DNA from: Alphaproteobacteria bacterium
Lineage (GTDB): Bacteria; Pseudomonadota; Alphaproteobacteria; Caulobacterales; Hyphomonadaceae
Reading direction: 5' to 3'
DNA: 64,000 nucleotides
NCBI GenBank assembly: GCA_016125405.1
Contig: WGLW01000003.1
Coordinates: 124,001 to 188,000, forward strand
A program made the translations under genes and the position numbers. Positions 62,082-64,000 of this stretch are shown in pieces. The stretch's first letter is position 1; each line of letters opens with the position of its first letter. The notes under the pieces were generated by a model that did not search any database, was not told the origin of the DNA, and saw only the letters and a program-made list of their open reading frames with translations.

Positions 62082-63257
62082 ATGTCCCGCGCACCCCATT
62101 CCAGGAATAACGGTTCTCTCCGCGTCGCCGTCATTGGCGCCGGGGTGATCGGGCTGTCCTGCGCGCTTGAGTTGCGTCGGCGGGGGGCAGAGGTCGTGGT
62201 TTACGAGCGCGGCGTGGAGCTGGGCGGCGGGGCGACCATTCGCGCCGCGGGCATGCTCGGTCTCGCCTCCGAGGCGGCTCAGGAAAAGGACGCGCCGGCC
62301 GTATTCGGCCTGGCGCACCGGGCGGCCTTGCTATGGCCGGACTTTGCAGCAGACGTCGCGCGCCATGGCGGCGGGGCGGCCGGATATTCAACCCATGGGA
62401 CCATCCTGGTTGCGCGGTCCGCTGCGGAGTTGGAGTGGGTCCAACTGACCGCCGCCGCCTGTCAGGCCCGCGGCCTGCCTGCAGACTGGCTGGAGCCGCA
62501 GGATCTGAAGCGCCGCGAGGCGGCGCTATCGGGACCGGTCACGGCCGCCCTGCTGCTGACCTCTGACAGTCAGGTCGATGCGGCGGTCCTGCTGCAGCGC
62601 CTTGGGGTCGCCGCCTCGCGGGCAGGTATCAGCCTGCGCCTGGGGCGGCCTGTCGAGCGGATCGGCGCCAGCGCCCAGTTTACCTTGCCGGATGGCGACC
62701 GGTTTGACCGCGTGCTGCTGGCGACCGGAGCCAGCCTGGCGGCTGTGGGTTTCGAGGGCCGGCCCGGAGTCGCGGTCGAGACGGGTCTTGCGCCGGTCGT
62801 TCCCGTGAAAGGCCAGATGCTGGCGCTTGCGCCCATTGCCGGCGCGCCCCGCCATGTGATCCGCATGCGCACGGCCTATGTCGCGCCGAAGGACCGCTGG
62901 ATCCTGGTCGGCGCCACGGTTGAGCGCGGCAGGAACGATACGGGCGTCGATCCAGACGTTTCGCGCCGGCTACGGCAGGAGGCGGCGAGCGTCGTCGGCG
63001 TGCTGGCCGACGCGCCGGAAGTCGCCGCCTGGGCGGGCGTTCGGCCTGGCGCCCCCGACGATGCGCCGATGATCGGCGAGAGCCGGATTCCGGGCGTTTA
63101 CGCGGCCCTGGGCCACTATCGCAATGGCATCCTGTTCGCTCCGGCCACGGCGGAAATCGTCGCCGACCAGATGCTTGACGGGAAAGTGACCGCGCTGGCC
63201 TCCGCCTTCGATCCGCTGCGGTTTGACAACCGCTTCGAGGCGCCGCACTCGCCCTGA
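62082..63257 (+). CDS. FAD-dependent amino acid oxidase, ThiO/DadA-like
   Basis: The 391-residue flavoprotein has a dinucleotide-binding VAVIGAGVIGLSCALELRRRGAEVVVYERG at the N terminus (quoted in part), a GGGATIRAAGML loop typical of glycine oxidase ThiO, and the C-terminal FAD motif GVYAALGHYRNGILFAPATAE. It oxidises an amino acid such as glycine, producing the imine used for thiazole in thiamine synthesis when it is ThiO. No other thi gene is adjacent, so the ThiO role is inferred from similarity only; a D-amino-acid dehydrogenase is possible. Confidence 0.85.
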   Translation: MSRAPHSRNNGSLRVAVIGAGVIGLSCALELRRRGAEVVVYERGVELGGGATIRAAGMLGLASEAAQEKDAPAVFGLAHRAALLWPDFAADVARHGGGAAGYSTHGTILVARSAAELEWVQLTAAACQARGLPADWLEPQDLKRREAALSGPVTAALLLTSDSQVDAAVLLQRLGVAASRAGISLRLGRPVERIGASAQFTLPDGDRFDRVLLATGASLAAVGFEGRPGVAVETGLAPVVPVKGQMLALAPIAGAPRHVIRMRTAYVAPKDRWILVGATVERGRNDTGVDPDVSRRLRQEAASVVGVLADAPEVAAWAGVRPGAPDDAPMIGESRIPGVYAALGHYRNGILFAPATAEIVADQMLDGKVTALASAFDPLRFDNRFEAPHSP

Positions 63258-63303
63258 TCCAAGGGCTTGGCTAAAAAGCTCCGAACCATCCGGGAGAGAC
63301 GAC

Positions 63304-64000
63304 ATGCACCAGATCGCGCCGATGAATGACGACCAGCAGGCGATCAAGGACGCGGTCGAAAAGGTCTGCCAGCAGTTCGACGCCGAGTACTGGCGCAAGA
63401 CGGACGAGACCGGCAAATGGCCAGAGGAATTTACCAAGGCGATGGCCGAGGGCGGCTGGCTGGGCATCGCCATGCCGGAGGAAGTCGGCGGATCCGGCAT
63501 GGGCCTGATGGAAGCCGCGATCATGATGCAGGCGGTCGCGCGATCGGGCGCGGGCTTCACCGGCTGCTCGTCGATCCACCTCAACATCTTCGGCGCAAAG
63601 CCGATCGAGAAATTCGGCACGCCGGAGCAGAAGCAGGAGTATCTGCCGAAGATCATCTCCGGCGAGCAGAAGATGTGCTTCGGCGTCACCGAGCCGAATT
63701 CCGGTCTCGATACGTCGAGTCTCGAGACCAAGGCCGAGCGCACCAACTCGGGATATGTGATTAACGGCCGGAAGATCTGGACCACCGGCGCGCAACGCGC
63801 CGACAAGATCCTTCTGATCGCCCGCACGACCCCAAAGGAAAAGCTGGCCAAGCCTTATATGGGCTTGTCGCTGTTCTACGCAGACATGAAGGGCATCGAG
63901 GCCAAGCCGATCCCGAAAATGGGCCGCAAGGCTGTCGAATGTAACATGCTGTATTTCGACAATGTGGAGATCCCGAAGGAAGCCCTGATTGGGGAAGAGG
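63304..64000 (+). CDS. acyl-CoA dehydrogenase (3' end outside window)
   Basis: The visible 232 residues cover the N-terminal helical domain and most of the beta domain of an acyl-CoA dehydrogenase. They show the hallmark CFGVTEPNSGLDTSSLETKAE (FAD/substrate loop, quoted in part), INGRKIWTTGAQRADKIL and MGRKAVECNMLYFDNVEIP. The segment with the catalytic base is beyond the window, so chain-length or branched specificity cannot be told; it is distinct from the isovaleryl-CoA enzyme at 13.6 kb. GGGAGAGACGAC precedes the ATG. It follows the oxidase gene by 46 bases. Confidence 0.92.
   Translation, partial: MHQIAPMNDDQQAIKDAVEKVCQQFDAEYWRKTDETGKWPEEFTKAMAEGGWLGIAMPEEVGGSGMGLMEAAIMMQAVARSGAGFTGCSSIHLNIFGAKPIEKFGTPEQKQEYLPKIISGEQKMCFGVTEPNSGLDTSSLETKAERTNSGYVINGRKIWTTGAQRADKILLIARTTPKEKLAKPYMGLSLFYADMKGIEAKPIPKMGRKAVECNMLYFDNVEIPKEALIGEE

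Overview
The window is 64 kb of GC-rich chromosome from an alphaproteobacterium, most likely a Caulobacterales/Hyphomonadaceae-type bacterium. The evidence is gene content and style: a MipZ-type division ATPase very close to the Caulobacter protein, a single-domain FliN, ClpS-ClpA, tRNA-Leu(GAG), many small lipoproteins, a GGAAC-N17-CGTT (EcfG-type) stress promoter and GTTAAC sites resembling CtrA half-sites. No prophage, insertion sequence, CRISPR array or rRNA was found. Both ends cut through genes: gatA on the left and an acyl-CoA dehydrogenase on the right.

Layout. 1-10.6 kb holds gatA, a DUF429 gene, a thioesterase, an MHS-type transporter coupled to a 2-hydroxyacid reductase, propionyl-CoA carboxylase alpha (pccA), lipB and a lone fliN. 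10.6-13.6 kb holds tRNA-Leu, mgtE and a membrane-anchored lysozyme. 13.6-29.8 kb is a dispersed leucine/isovalerate degradation region: isovaleryl-CoA dehydrogenase, both subunits of methylcrotonyl-CoA carboxylase and methylglutaconyl-CoA hydratase. It is interrupted by an SLC13 permease, a cNMP-patatin, a cyclophilin, a glycerate-kinase-like protein and others. A leucine dehydrogenase at 60.4 kb could feed this pathway; HMG-CoA lyase is not in the window. 30-44 kb carries housekeeping and envelope genes: panC, mipZ, an ion channel, a D,D-carboxypeptidase, clpS-clpA, a Ca/Na antiporter, a SixA-like phosphatase, a redoxin/cytochrome lipoprotein and the RNA ligase rtcB. 44.6-64 kb carries a glutamate-synthase-like flavoprotein, hydrolases, the iron pair bfd-bfr, a thiolase/DUF35 pair, two M28 peptidases, pirin, an RhlE-type helicase, leucine dehydrogenase, a ThiO-like oxidase and the acyl-CoA dehydrogenase.

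The most interesting signal is the leader of rtcB (about 44,361-44,631, minus strand). It has a possible promoter, a 25-codon open frame starting MKRDYDNQ, an 8-bp hairpin, and three mutually complementary GGAGGG/CCCTCC segments ending in a U-rich intrinsic terminator 50 nt before rtcB. The leader stop codon lies in the first segment. This is the layout of ribosome-mediated attenuation. The early codons (Lys, Arg, Asp, Tyr, Asp, Asn) are read by tRNAs that known anticodon nucleases cut, which suggests a leader that senses tRNA damage and switches on the RNA-repair ligase. The architecture is visible in the sequence; the function is inference.

Other notable points are a Tat-exported FMN hydroxyacid dehydrogenase with an internal CxxCH haem motif, a possibly leaderless Fur-controlled bfd promoter, an EcfG-type promoter before an unknown small protein, an SDR lacking its catalytic Tyr and Lys, and nested palindromic repeats at 30.1 kb and 48.6-49.2 kb. 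Many convergent gene pairs nearly touch, leaving almost no room for intrinsic terminators between them.
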